Origin: Aricia agestis
Taxonomy: Eukaryota > Arthropoda > Insecta > Lepidoptera > Lycaenidae
Assembly (NCBI RefSeq): GCF_905147365.1
Contig: NC_056421.1
Coordinates: 12,976,001 to 13,040,000 of the forward strand
Length of the DNA: 64,000 nt
Direction: 5' to 3'
Part shown: positions 42,924-53,128 of the stretch, in pieces
Numbering within the stretch: the first letter of the stretch is position 1
How the letters are laid out: each line of letters starts with the position of its first letter
Made by a program: the position numbers and the translations under genes
The notes under the pieces: generated by a model
Told to the model about the DNA's origin: nothing
Seen by the model: only the letters and a program-made list of their open reading frames with translations
The model's database searches: none

Positions 42924-43446
42924 GAAACCAGGTTAGTACTCAGGAGTAATTTAATAGCGCCCAAGTATGTGCGCAATACACAAGAGCACTCTGGTTTCAG
43001 TGAAACTAGGCCAGTTAAGCAGAAGTTATTTTATAGTGCCCAAGTGTGTGCGCAATACACGAGAGCACGTTACGCAGGAGTAATTTTATAGTGCCCAAGT
43101 GTGTGCGCAATACACAAGAGCACTCTGGTTTCGATGAAACCAGGCCAGTTGAGCAGAAGTCATTTCATAGTGCCCAAGTGTGCGTGCAATACACAAGAGC
43201 ACTCTGGTTTCAATGGAACCAGGCCAGGTACGCATGAGTTATTTTATAGTGCTCAAGTGTGTGCGCGATACACAAGAGCACTCTGGTTCCAATGAAACCA
43301 GGCCAGTTATGCAGGAGTATTTTTATAGTGCAAGAGTGTGTGCGCAATACACAAGAGCACTCTGGTTATTACGCAGGAGTTATGTTATAGTGCCCAAGTG
43401 TGTGCGCAATATACAAGAGCAATCTGGTTTCAATGAAACCAGGCCG
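42924..43446. repeat. Tandem array of about seven 65-79 bp units
   Basis: Unit landmarks: GAAACCAGGCCAGTTA, GCAGGAGTAATTTTATAGTG, CCCAAGTGTGTGCGCAATAC, ACAAGAGCACTCTGGTTTC. Full units are 79 bp; two lack the GAAACCAGGCC part. About 72 bp of the unit equals the SINE-B body (24427-24499). Overlapping open frames across it only reflect the repeat. Confidence 0.88.
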
Positions 43447-43804
43447 CGTATTTACAAAGGCTATACCATTAGAGTGAAAGCGGGAACTGAACTGGCTTAG
43501 CTTTTGTTACACAAAAACTTGACAAAACCCTAATCTATTACAGTACAGAAAATGATCGAAATCGCCTAGGCTTTGTTAGCTAAATTCTTTCTAACATTAC
43601 AGCTACAAATGCTATTCAATTTGCTACCGATATGGTAAATAACGTCATCGTTAGCTTTAAAAATATGTAGGTGGATAGTTACATGGAAATTGTTATTATT
43701 TTATTGTTAAATTACACGTTTCTATATGTACAAATAATAAATAAAACTATAATATTTTTTCTAGAGTAGTTAGGTACCTCTAATGTAAAATACAAAACGC
43801 AGTA

Positions 43805-43971
43805 TACAGTGTGTAACAAAAATAAGTGACGATCCCGAGCGATACGAGTTTCCCCATACAAAAGTTTAAAAAAAAATTGGTATTTCAGCGCTGCTACTTT
43901 TACAGTGAACTCTCTACTAGGAACACGTACACACCCCAAAGTATTATCACCTATTTTTGTTACATCCTGTA
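43805..43971. mobile_element. Family V MITE nested in K
   Basis: TACAGTGTGTAACAAAAATA at left and TATTTTTGTTACATCCTGTA at right; middle has GAGTTTCCCCATACAAAAG and CAGCGCTGCTACTTTTACAG. Flanking TA dinucleotides fit a TA target. Only one long arm word is present, so it is a shorter form than 17945. Confidence 0.75.
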
Positions 43972-44129
43972 TAATAATTTTGGTAAAGGTTTGGAAACCT
44001 ACCCCAAGATTGATGGGGAGCGAAGGTGAGGGGAGAGTGGGGAGAAGGGGTAAACACCCCCCGTACCAAATCCACACTGCAAAACCCCTCAGTTTTGGAG
44101 CTACTAACCTTTGAAATTTTCGGAATTCT

Positions 44130-44420
44130 GAGGCGTGTTTTGTGACGGTCGCCGGCGGTCGCCGGCTGCTGCCGCAGCACAGTCACAGTTCTAGCCTAAC
44201 CTAGTTTTGGACTTTCTGGATTGTGTTTGTTTTAGTTTTGGCGCAGCCCCCCGCGCCTCCCGAGCCCCTCTTTTATTTGATGACGGTCGCCGGCTGCTGC
44301 CGCAGCACGCTCGCTGCGCTCGCTCGGCTCCTTCTGTGTTGTGGTCTAAGTTCTAACCTAACTTAACCAACTTTTGGACTTTCTGGATTGTGTTTGTTTT
44401 TGTTTTGGTGGGGGGCTATG
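44130..44420. repeat. GC-rich segment, duplicated
   Basis: GACGGTCGCCGGCTGCTGCC occurs at about 44153 and 44282, each followed by GCAGCAC, a 'taacctaac' stretch and TTTTGGACTTTCTGGATTG. The second carries an extra GCTCGCTGCGCTCGCTCGG insert. Class unknown; it sits inside K. Confidence 0.65.
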
Positions 44421-45153
44421 TCCTCCGAACCCCCCTTTCGGTTCGTAGGCACTCCCTAGTAAGTAAGTTACACAGAAACACGAGAAAACAGATGACCTTA
44501 TCGAACAAGATTACGAAAATTTCAATTGTAAATTTCTCCTAAATGGGGGTTTTCTCCTAAATTTCCGGGGCTGGAAGTGGCATGAGGAGGTTTTTCTAAC
44601 CCAAAACATCCTTCCTCAACCCATGTGAGCACCAAAAAATTGGGGTAGGTTTCTGAACCTTAGCCATCCTTTTTATCAAATTTACGATTAGCTTAGTATT
44701 TTTACAATTTAAACGTAGTAGGTAACCGTAAGAGTCAGATCGTGCCATACTTAGTATGGCACGATAAACAAATATGGCGGTGAGCCTCTACTCGACTAGG
44801 TTTTTTTTGTACGTAATGTTTGAAAATATATCGACAAAAGCTTATCTATTTGAGTGAATATGTATAATACAGTACTAGGTTTTGTCCATGCATTTTCTTT
44901 GAAAATATCAAGGCAAAAAGCTAATCCAGTTGAGTCAATTTTTTTACTGAGATAGAATAGGTATTGTCAAGTAATATGCATAAACAAAAGCTCATCTATT
45001 AGAGTCTGGCTCGTGACTCAAATGGTATAGCCTTTGTATACGCAACCAGGCCAGTTAAGCAATTATTTCGCGTCGTGGCCGTTTCACTATGACCACAATG
45101 CGTTGTGAGTCATTTTTTCGCTCACTGAGCGTTTTCGGTCTTTGAGCGTAACA

Positions 45154-45884
45154 TATACATAAATCTTTTATCAATAAGTTCAAAGAAAATAAAATCAGAA
45201 CACAGTTACTGTTATATTAGGTTCTCCTAATACTGTGCTTTAACACAGGTTCTGATTTAAATTCTGTCAGTTTATTATTAATATCGTCAGCTGCCAGATT
45301 GTTTAGAATTCGCTTATGTTGTAACTTATTATCTTTTCGGATACGTATTTCATGCGTAGGTAAGCAGTAAACACATCTCTTTACCGTATTCAAAACCGTA
45401 TGCTACGTAAAAACTTAAAAGAACTTTAATACTACTTACTTCAGCTTCTTTATTTTTGTTTTTGTTTTGTATTGCTGGTCAAAACTACCCAACGATTTTG
45501 AATTCATGCAAAATGTCATAAAACACCCCCAAATTAATTCTGAAACCCGACAAGTTTATATCTACTGTAAATAAATTCACTACATTTAACGCAGATAATG
45601 TTTATCTTCCATCTAAACTTGTTTTGGAACTTTATTTAGAATCACAAGTCCTATTTAGGGACAAACTGCTAACATAATTTATAAAGTTTGTACGTCTAGG
45701 GCCAAATGAGGCCGAGTCAACACTTAAAGTAGTGTTTGTTGGGTTCTTAGGAATCCGTGAAGTGTTATTGCCAAAAAAGATTGAGCTGAGTGGTGTTTAG
45801 AATAGCTGTTATAACTTTGATAATTGTAATAATATTTTGGTAGTAAGCAAAGAGATAGGTAAAATGAATAAATAAGTGATCTTT
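45154..45884. other. AT-rich stretch, nothing recognised
   Basis: No gene or shared repeat noticed beyond the K element edge. Confidence 0.35.
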
Positions 45885-46043
45885 ATAAACAAAAATTTAT
45901 AAATTTAAATTTTCTTAGTCTCGCTTAACCGCGTGAACGGCTGAACCGATTTGGCTAATTTCAGTCTTGAAATATTCGTTGAAGTCCAGGGAAGGTTTAT
46001 ATTATGAGGGAGGTGATACAAAGTTCACCGGGATATCAAGTTA
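45885..46043. repeat. LINE-tail type repeat
   Basis: GTGAACGGCTGAACCGATTT, CAGTCTTGAAATATTCG, AAGTCCAGGGAAGGTTT and AAGTTCACCGGGATATC, the same order as 27096-27252. Confidence 0.72.
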
Positions 46044-46061
46044 TAATATATTAAATACGAG

Positions 46062-46272
46062 CTCCTGCCCGCGGCTTCGCTCGCGTTAAGAAGTATTATT
46101 ATATTCATCCCCTATTTTAACCCCTTGGGGGTAGAATTGATCAAAATTCTTTCTTAGCGGCTGCCTACGTCATAACAGCTGCCTGCATGCCAAATTTGAG
46201 CCCGATCCGTCCAATGGTTTGGGCTGTGCGTTGATAGATCACCATGTCAGTCAGCCACCTTTGAGTTTTATA
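46062..46272. repeat. Tail-3, reverse orientation
   Basis: CCCGCGGCTTCGCTCGCGTT, AACCCCTTGGGGGTAG, TTTGGGCTGTGCGTTGATAG and CACCTTTGAGTTTTATA. Confidence 0.78.
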
Positions 46273-47268
46273 TATATAATTATTACGTGGTTAAAAAATG
46301 AACTACAATTTGAATGTTTATAACTGAGTTGCAGATTATTGCATTGTATCGTTGTCGGCAGTCATACAAGAGGTACATAAGAGGTAAAAATATATAAATA
46401 AACTAGCGTACTAGCTTCGCCTTCAGAATTTGAGTATGTGACAGATGCCTTTCATGTACATATTAAACTTCTCTGCTTTTGTCTGTTATGCAATTTTACT
46501 TTTATTTAATATTAACTGTACTTAAATTATAAAGTTATTAACAACTTTAATGATACTCCTAAACTTGACTTTGATTTGTTTATGACTTCACCTTCTGCCA
46601 TGAAACAAAAGTTGACACAGCACATGTTTGATGCGATTCTCTGCTTAGTTTCTTGCATTCTCTTTCGCCTATACCATCTAAATTATCATTACTTACTAAT
46701 TCGCATAGTATTTTTAGTATTAAGTTACAAGTGTTTTGTTTTTTACTTAATATACAGTTAGCTTTATGTTAAAACATATACTAGTAAATGGTGTGCCAAA
46801 TCCTACTCAATATGTAACTTAGTATTGTATCATTGTTTGTTTTCCAAATACATAAACATTGTTTGTTGTCTGACTAGCAAAAAAATATATTAGGAACTAA
46901 CTACGTGTGCTTTTCTAGTATTTTCAAACGTATTCCTACGTGATAACAGCATAGCAGCTAGTTTTCAATAGCAATTTGCATGATAAACGCAGCCTTGCCG
47001 ATTGCAGTGCCTTCTCTCGTACTTTTTCATTCAGTCAATTTGAATAATAGTGCGGGAGCCTTAGAACAAGTTTTTTTTATTACTATAAAGCAAATTTTTT
47101 GTGAGTAGCTTCATTTTGATAAGACGAACAACATTTTAATTTGCGACTTTTTATATGCCTATCTGGACCACGGAGACCATTGCAATATAGCAGTAATGGT
47201 TGATATTATTATAATAGCATTTTCAATAAAGAAAGTATTATTTTCGTACATATTTTTCATTCATTATA
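46273..47268. other. AT-rich stretch, nothing recognised
   Basis: The 61-codon hydrophobic frame at 46576 has no start context or domain to support it. A scrap ACTATAAAGCAAATTTTTTG at 47087 recalls the hairpin core at 28848. Confidence 0.35.
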
Positions 47269-47596
47269 CGTAGGAGAGCCATGCATCGGCACGAATGGGC
47301 CGGCTCGACCGGAGAAATACCACGTTCTCACAGAAAACCGGCGTGAAACAGCGCTTGCGCTGTGTTTCGCCGAGTGATTTTACCGGAGGCCCAATCAGCT
47401 ACCCTATTCCCTGCCCTACCCTCCCCTATTCCCTTCCCTTCCCATCCTTACCCTCCCCTATTACCCTGTTCCCTCTTAAAAGGCCGGCAACGCACTTGCA
47501 GCTCTTCTGATGCTGCGAGTGTCCATGGGCGACGGAAGTTGCTTTCCATCAGGTGACCCGTTTGCTCGTTTGCCCCCTTATTTCATTAAAAAAAAA
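47269..47596 (+). mobile_element. GTGGGAGAGCC-family SINE-like element
   Basis: Forward copy, CGTAGGAGAGCCATGCATC to TTATTTCATTAAAAAAAA, with the GAGTGAGTG repeat reduced to GAGTG. Confidence 0.9.
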
Positions 47597-47934
47597 TTCG
47601 AAAATATCCCTTAATTTCTAAATTTTTCGCAAATTTGAGGGCTCAATTTAACGTTGTTTTAGCCTTTTCATTTCAAAATAATAGACGATTTCATCCGTAC
47701 AAACATTTCCTTGAATATTAAAAAAATAATCTCATAATTTCTGCTTCTTTCTTGTGAAATTAGCCCCCGTTTAAAGTGGTTTAAGGGAACGTTATAAAAC
47801 GTCACAGAATGGAACTTTTAATAATAAAACCGGCAAAGTGCAAGTTGAACTCACACACAAAGAGTTCCGTACTACATAAGTGAATCCTTTTAGAGTTATG
47901 CTGCCGATATTAATATCGAACAATAAAGGTCAAC

Positions 47935-48596
47935 GCACATATATCAACTCGGAAAGGGATCGTCACCGTATCGCCTCGAGCCGTTCAATATTGTTTGTAT
48001 AAAATTCCTACTGCAACGCACACTAAGCAGAACCGTAACGTAATCGCCTCGCCTCGGAACAGGCTCCGAACCGGGATGCGACGCCGGTCAACTAGCAGTC
48101 CCCGCGCTTACGGCTCGTCGTCCGCGTCGCCGTGCTTACGTCTCTCCGTATTCAAGCTTACGTTTCTTCGTCCACCCTTGCCTCTTTCCCCTTCCCCGAG
48201 CCGTAAGCGAGGCATCACCTAGTCGTAACCGAGTTGACGTGCAGGCGCTACTGATAAGTACGCTTTGGTTACGTGCATACGATATGTCGGCTCTCGACAT
48301 AGGCGAACGCGTTGGCCAACGCGTCTGCAGACGCGTTGGCCCAATGTGTAGAACGGGCGTTCGCGCGTTGGCCGTAGGTATTTAGACGTTGGCCAACGCG
48401 CGAACGCCCGTTCTACACATTGGGCCAACGCGTCAACGCCCGTTCTACACATTGGGCCAACGCGTCTGCAGACGCGTTGGCCAACGCGTTCGCCTATGTC
48501 GAGAGCCGCCATTAGATTGACGCCTGGTTGACGCCTGGTTGACGGCGAGGCGAAAGGCGATACGGTGACGATCCCTTTCCGAGTTGATATGTGTGC
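47935..48596. mobile_element. TIR element of about 660 bp holding a large palindrome
   Basis: Outer ends GCACATATATCAACTCGG and CCGAGTTGATATGTGTGC, continuing as GGGATCGTCACCGTATCGCC and GGCGATACGGTGACGATCCC, about 45 bp. The interior is GC-rich with GCTTACG-type words and CTGGTTGACG duplicated near the right end. No transposase. A second foldback unit (48289-48507) lies within it. Confidence 0.75.
48289..48507. mobile_element. Large palindrome, 73-bp perfect arms
   Basis: Arms 48289-48361 and 48435-48507 are exact complements, beginning GGCTCTCGACATAGGCG and built from ACGCGTTGGCC and GTCTGCAGAC, themselves palindromic. The middle holds a second copy of AACGCCCGTTCTACACATTG, so the left arm can also pair in another register (48319-48347 region with 48390-48432). 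Confidence 0.88.
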
Positions 48597-48831
48597 TATG
48601 ACTTTTGATAAGCGATAAAAACATCGTCATTTAAAGTTTGTAGAATGAAAGCGATCCATAAATATTTACTGACTTTGTTATTACTATATTTTGTTAATAT
48701 TGGGAGATAAATTAAATACATACTTTGTGAAAATTACAACTGTCTATCGCGGTGATACAGGTGATGACCCATGTCAGACCGAGAGAGAACTCTTATGGCT
48801 TGATGACAGCTACCGAGCAGAGTAACGAGCT

Positions 48832-48868
48832 CTCGGCCAAGCACTCGCATGGATGTGCTCGGCCGAGG
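48832..48868. other. Short inverted repeat
   Basis: CTCGGCCAAGCAC and GTGCTCGGCCGAG, 12 of 13 paired, in a GC-rich patch (48775-48895) with no other identity. Confidence 0.5.
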
Positions 48869-48902
48869 GCACCGTCTTGCCAATCTACTCGTTGGGTGTA
48901 AT

Positions 48903-49198
48903 CATAAAGTTATTATACCTAGCGGAATAGAGCAAGAATCTCGAGCTGTCAAACGAAACCGAAATTGGTTTTCATCTGTGTGTAAAATATGTGTACGTAT
49001 ACACTTACACAAGCATGATTGAACATGAATTCTGTGAGATTAAATTGTCAACGTGCGGCACGTGCCGACTGGACGTCAAAGAAAGAGTGCTGCTGTCATG
49101 TATCACACGTCTCTTTTTACCACGCAGTGTTACTGATAGTGACATCTCTCTTGCTCAGGCCTTTGTTTCTCTATTCCGCTAGGTATATTAACTTTATG
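48903..49198. mobile_element. MITE with 33-bp terminal inverted repeats
   Basis: CATAAAGTTATTATACCTAG then CGGAATAGAG at left; CTCTATTCCG then CTAGGTATATTAACTTTATG at right. 296 bp, no coding frame of substance; the open frames in it follow the repeat. Confidence 0.78.
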
Positions 49199-49639
49199 GA
49201 AGTAATCAAGCCATTAGTTATACGGTTTTCACCCTTCGGATACGGAACCCGAACAGCCACAACTGAACGAACGTAAAAAGGCAAATTTTCTTCGAGACAT
49301 ATTAAAATAGACATGAAATTCAGTCTCTAATTGGTTTGATATTTGAAGAGAAATTTCATTTCGTCTGACCTATATTCAAACATTACAAAATTAAGCTTTT
49401 GTTAACATCTCAGGAGGTCCTTATGAAATGTTTAATATTTTGTGCTCGTCACTTCAGCTGATATAATCAATGTTGTAATAAGTAATAACGTTTATTTGCA
49501 GGTATTTAAATATAATCTAGCCTGCTTAGTTTAAATTACTTCAACTTATCTTTTGGCTAAAACATAAGCAATCTAAAATATTCATTCTATTTTAATAATA
49601 TAATACCTATTGTAATGTACTGGATTATTTACTTATCTC

Positions 49640-49752
49640 CCAAAACTACACAGGCTCGGCAACACACGATACTGGCAGGTCTCCGGCACACATCCGCCCT
49701 CGCCCATGGCTCTCGCTGTCGTGATGTGTGCCCCCTCCACATACCATGAGCA
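49640..49752 (-). other. GC-rich short open segment, possibly a mobile-element tail
   Basis: On the minus strand a frame reads AHITTARAMGEGGCVPETCQ then YRVLPSLCSFGR and stop. Composition stands out from the flanks. I suspect the end of a mobile-element protein but cannot name it. Confidence 0.3.
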
Positions 49753-49798
49753 CGAGACCGTGTTATAACTATTATGATAGTTATATATTAAGTGCATG

Positions 49799-49985
49799 TG
49801 TTACGCTCAAAGACCGAAATCGCTCAATGAGCGAAAAAATGGCTCACAACGCGTTGTGGTCACAGTGAAACAGCCACGACGCGAAATTCGCGTCGTGGCT
49901 CTAGTGAAAACGGCCACGACGCGTTCTGGCAATCACAAATAGACCATAACGCGAAATTCGTGTCGTGGCTGATATGCTATTCGTT
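49799..49985. mobile_element. K element, one end only
   Basis: TGTTACGCTCAAAGACC, AATGAGCGAAAAAATGGCTC, ACAACGCGTTGTGGTC and CACGACGCGAAATTCGCG, up to GTGTCGTGGCTGATATGC. No matching opposite end follows, so it is truncated. Confidence 0.82.
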
Positions 49986-50475
49986 TTTCTTGATTTATTC
50001 TTGATTGATTAATCGTCTATAGGTATGGAAGGTATGGCAATTTTTTGTTAGGAGAAACGAAAGTAAAATGGAACACAAATATTTTATTACTACTACGCTT
50101 ATAAAAATGTTCACCTCGAACTTAGTTGTTTTAACAAGCACTGAATCGAGACTTCCGCATTCCTTTACGTTCCAATAGAGAACAATCGATTGAATCGAGT
50201 TTTAAATTAAATTTAAAATTCCGAATGTAGTTTTAAAGTTGAAGCGCCTTGCCGCGTAAGTTTAAAGTTAAATTCGAGCATTTTCAATTGCACCTGTTGA
50301 ATATTTAAATTAATGAATCCGGCAACGTATTTAGTTCACGCCGTGCTTCGTGCACTACACTTGGTGATTATTAAAATAAATTTTGCACTGCTTTCCGTTC
50401 TTCTGCTGGGCATATTTTCGAGCTGAAAGTTTTGTCTGTCTGTGTTTATGGGGAATGGTAAAAATATCCATACTA

Positions 50476-50640
50476 ATAATTATTATAGAGTGTGTCTGTC
50501 TATCTGTTACGTTTTCACGCTTATTTTGATGAGGTATGGAAATTGTTTTATTACCGGTAAAGGACAAAGGATACTTTTATCCCGAAAAACTGAACTGTTC
50601 CCGCGAAATATACGAATTCCTGCGTTCTGGGCGTCAGCTG
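50476..50640. repeat. Tail-1 copy, reverse and diverged
   Basis: GTGTGTCTGTCTATCTGTTACG, TTTTCACGCTTATTTTGATG, AAAGGACAAAGGATACTTTT and CGGGCGTC-like remains near 50630. Confidence 0.6.
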
Positions 50641-50759
50641 GTTTACTATATATTTCATTATGATGTTTAAGTATGAAAGTCAAGAAAGTTAGCGGTTGGG
50701 GAAGGCCTACTGCAGAAGGCTGATAATGATAAATCTGACAATGAATAAATTGACACAAA

Positions 50760-51480
50760 AAATTCTAAGGAAAACATATTGAGAAGAATCGCTGAAAAAA
50801 TTTAAAGATATGGAGAAGAATGGCCAAAAGATACACTATATAATGTAAAGAACGGATATCGAAATCGGTTACAGTGATAAAAACCATTTACTAATCGAAA
50901 ACCCAGCAGGGTTCCGGACACGCGTGATATGGAAATGGCCATGTGCGAACGACACATGTCGGCGGATCAAAGATTTGTATGATTTGGGCCAAATTGTTAT
51001 AGAAATTCAAATATAAGGGCATTCTCCATCGAGCGAAAATATGCTGTGATGGGAGATTTATACGCGTATTGTAAATTGTAATAGATCGAATCAGTTGTGT
51101 TGATTTGACTGGGTAAAATTTTTAGGACAAGATCGAAAGTAAAAAACAAACAAAAAAAATACTTTTTCATGGCATTAGCTTTTATAGATTAAGTTAAAAA
51201 ATTGTGAAACTTAATTTTGGCTCTGCTACAAAATACATTGCATTGTATTTTATCAGGGGGTCGGTCCAAAACTTTGTATAAAAAATAATATCTTTGTAAA
51301 AATTGGTGATATATTACGTAAAAATTTGTTTTGTGGTGATTCAGTCTCAAGTCTCAGAACTCATACAGAGCGTAAAGAGGTAAAAGACAGATAGACAGAC
51401 AGAATATAGACACACATTCTGATTTTTATATATATTATATACGCGAAAAACATACCATCCTCATCACCTTGATGAGTGGC
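50760..51480. other. No gene recognised
   Basis: AT-rich; a tail-1 scrap (GCGTAAAGAGGTAAAAGACAG) at 51370-51430 is the only identifiable part. Confidence 0.4.
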
Positions 51481-51481
51481 A

Positions 51482-51700
51482 GTCTTCCACAGTGCGTTTT
51501 TCGCGTAACTTTCTGCCGCGCACTGTAAAACTCTGGAACGAACTGTCACCAGCAGTATTTCCGGACCTATACGACCTGCAAACCTTCAAGAAAAGAGCGT
51601 ATTCCCTCTTAAAAGGCTGGCAACGCACCTGCAGCTCTTCCATGGGCGATGGTAGTTGCTTACCATCAGGTGACCCGTTTGCTCATTTAATAAAAAATAA
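51482..51700 (+). pseudogene. LINE reverse-transcriptase C-terminus joined to the GTGGGAGAGCC-family 3' block
   Basis: In frame: RFSRNFLPRTVKLWNELSPA, then VFPDLYDLQTFKKRAYSLLKG, which is the usual C-terminal wording of a lepidopteran LINE polymerase. The frame runs straight into TCTTAAAAGGCTGGCAACGC, the 3' block shared with all GTGGGAGAGCC-family copies, and ends in an A-rich tail. The block here has lost about 18 bp (TGATGCTGCGAG). It shows that the block belongs to the LINE and was adopted by the SINE-like family. Confidence 0.8.
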
Positions 51701-52017
51701 AATAAAATATGGCAGTTTGGATTTACTGACTTGAAACTTTATTTTTATACATCTAAATGTATACAATTCTTTCTATACACGACTATAACTTGTATGTTCT
51801 TACTCCGTGTAATCTGCTTTAGCTTGTAAGGCAATACTTGTAAGACCTAATCCTCTTATTCCTGAAGCATTAAGCGAATCCCACTTTTATTCCTTTTGAT
51901 ATGTTATAGCTGTATTAATGAATTAAATGACGTAATATTAATATGAACTATTATAAATACTATGTTGCTTAGATCACGTAGAAAACGTACATATTTTCTG
52001 GTCAAAAACAATCAAGG

Positions 52018-52181
52018 GGGTGAGCCAAAATCTTTTCGTTTTCGCCGATAAAAATGTATGGAATTGACATAAGCGTTCGTTAATATGACGTTGACGTTCG
52101 ACTCGTCTTATGTCAATACCATACATTTTGATCGGCGATTCTATAACGAAGCGAAAACGAAAAAGTATCGGCTAAATGGCC
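52018..52181. mobile_element. Foldback MITE
   Basis: TCTTTTCGTTTTCGCCGAT and AATGTATGGAATTGACATAA at left; TTATGTCAATACCATACATT and CGAAAACGAAAAAGTATCGG at right, with a small extra segment in the right arm. Confidence 0.68.
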
Positions 52182-52506
52182 TTTCTTTTCCCGGATTCGA
52201 ATAGGTGACAAATAGACAGATAAAGTGTCTAATCCGAACGAAAAACTTACAAGTAACTGAAATGCGTTGAATTGATAATGCATAAAGCATATTTTCCATT
52301 CCCATTATACAACGCCAACTTAGATTAGTTCTGCCATCGACAGTGAGACAGATAAATGCATTTTCAGATAAGACTATTTAACAAAAGAAGACGGTTTTTA
52401 TCGAATCGTCTTCCAATAATCGTTTGTTATTAAGTTCTAGGATTAGGGCTGGCACAATTTACTTTAATTCGTTTTTAATGTTTTTAGAAATTCTGCAATA
52501 TTTTTT

Positions 52507-52628
52507 AGTAGATGACGCCCGCAAATCCGTTGCGTCAAAATTCGTTTATCGCGAGGGAATCGTACATTTTTCCGAGATGAAAAGCGTTATAATAATATTA
52601 TGTCCTTTCCCGGTACTGAAAGTAACTT
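52507..52628. repeat. Tail-1 copy, 3' truncated
   Basis: AGTAGATGACGCCCGCAAAT, CGTACATTTTTCCGAG and CCTTTCCCGGTACTGAAAG, then lost. Confidence 0.78.
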
Positions 52629-53128
52629 AAAACAAAGAGCATTTATAAAAAACAAATACAATGTTTGAGCTTACTACGGTGATAAATTTAGTTTTAGCTT
52701 GTTACGTTTTTTTAATAGGGTAAATCTTGGATTTTTGGTACGCCAGAAAAATATTGTACTTTTATAATAATACTAAGCATAAAATCTACACAAAACTATT
52801 CGGTTTTATATACTTTAATAACAGATATAGATAAGCTTTTGCTGGATTTAACACATAATATAACGAGCTGTTGGCAATGTAGCAGCCCTAACTGAACGCT
52901 ATTAGTACGTTGTGGTTTAGAGTTGTAGTTCGTATAATAAGCCTGGAAATTACTATCAAGAGCAGTCAGTTTCCGCAAGTCACTGTGGTAGTTTACGCTA
53001 CATAAACTAACAAGATTTCATACTAATAATATACGGTGTGTTCGTCTGTCTGTCATCTCTGATATCGCTGAGCCAATTTAGCATGGAGACATTTTTAGCC
53101 CCAGTAAAGGACTTAAGTGTGTATATTA

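Larger units (their letters stand above)
42666..45153. mobile_element. K element, 2.49-kb non-autonomous TIR transposon with internal satellite
   Basis: Seen: terminal inverted repeats of about 85 bp with two or three mismatches, TGTTACGCTCAAAGACC at left and GGTCTTTGAGCGTAACA at right, each followed inward by GAAAACGCTCAGTGAGCG and ACAACGCGTTGTGGTC. The flanks are TATA on both sides, so the duplication is TA or TATA. Subterminal DNA is full of CACGACGCG and its complement. Inside are the tandem array (42924-43446), a nested family V MITE (43805-43971) and a GC-rich duplicated segment (44130-44420). The parts next to both ends (AAGGCTATACCATTAGAG at left; GGTATAGCCTTTGTA at right) are also inverted. 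There is no transposase frame, so it depends on another element. Superfamily unassigned. Confidence 0.78.

Noticed and set aside
42924..43446. Array that at first sight resembles a CRISPR array
   Set aside because: Units are contiguous or nearly so, without unique spacers, lie in a eukaryotic transposon, and match a SINE body.
52796..52978. 60-codon minus-strand frame near 52.9 kb
   Set aside because: No domain or repeat partner in this window; cannot be supported as a gene.
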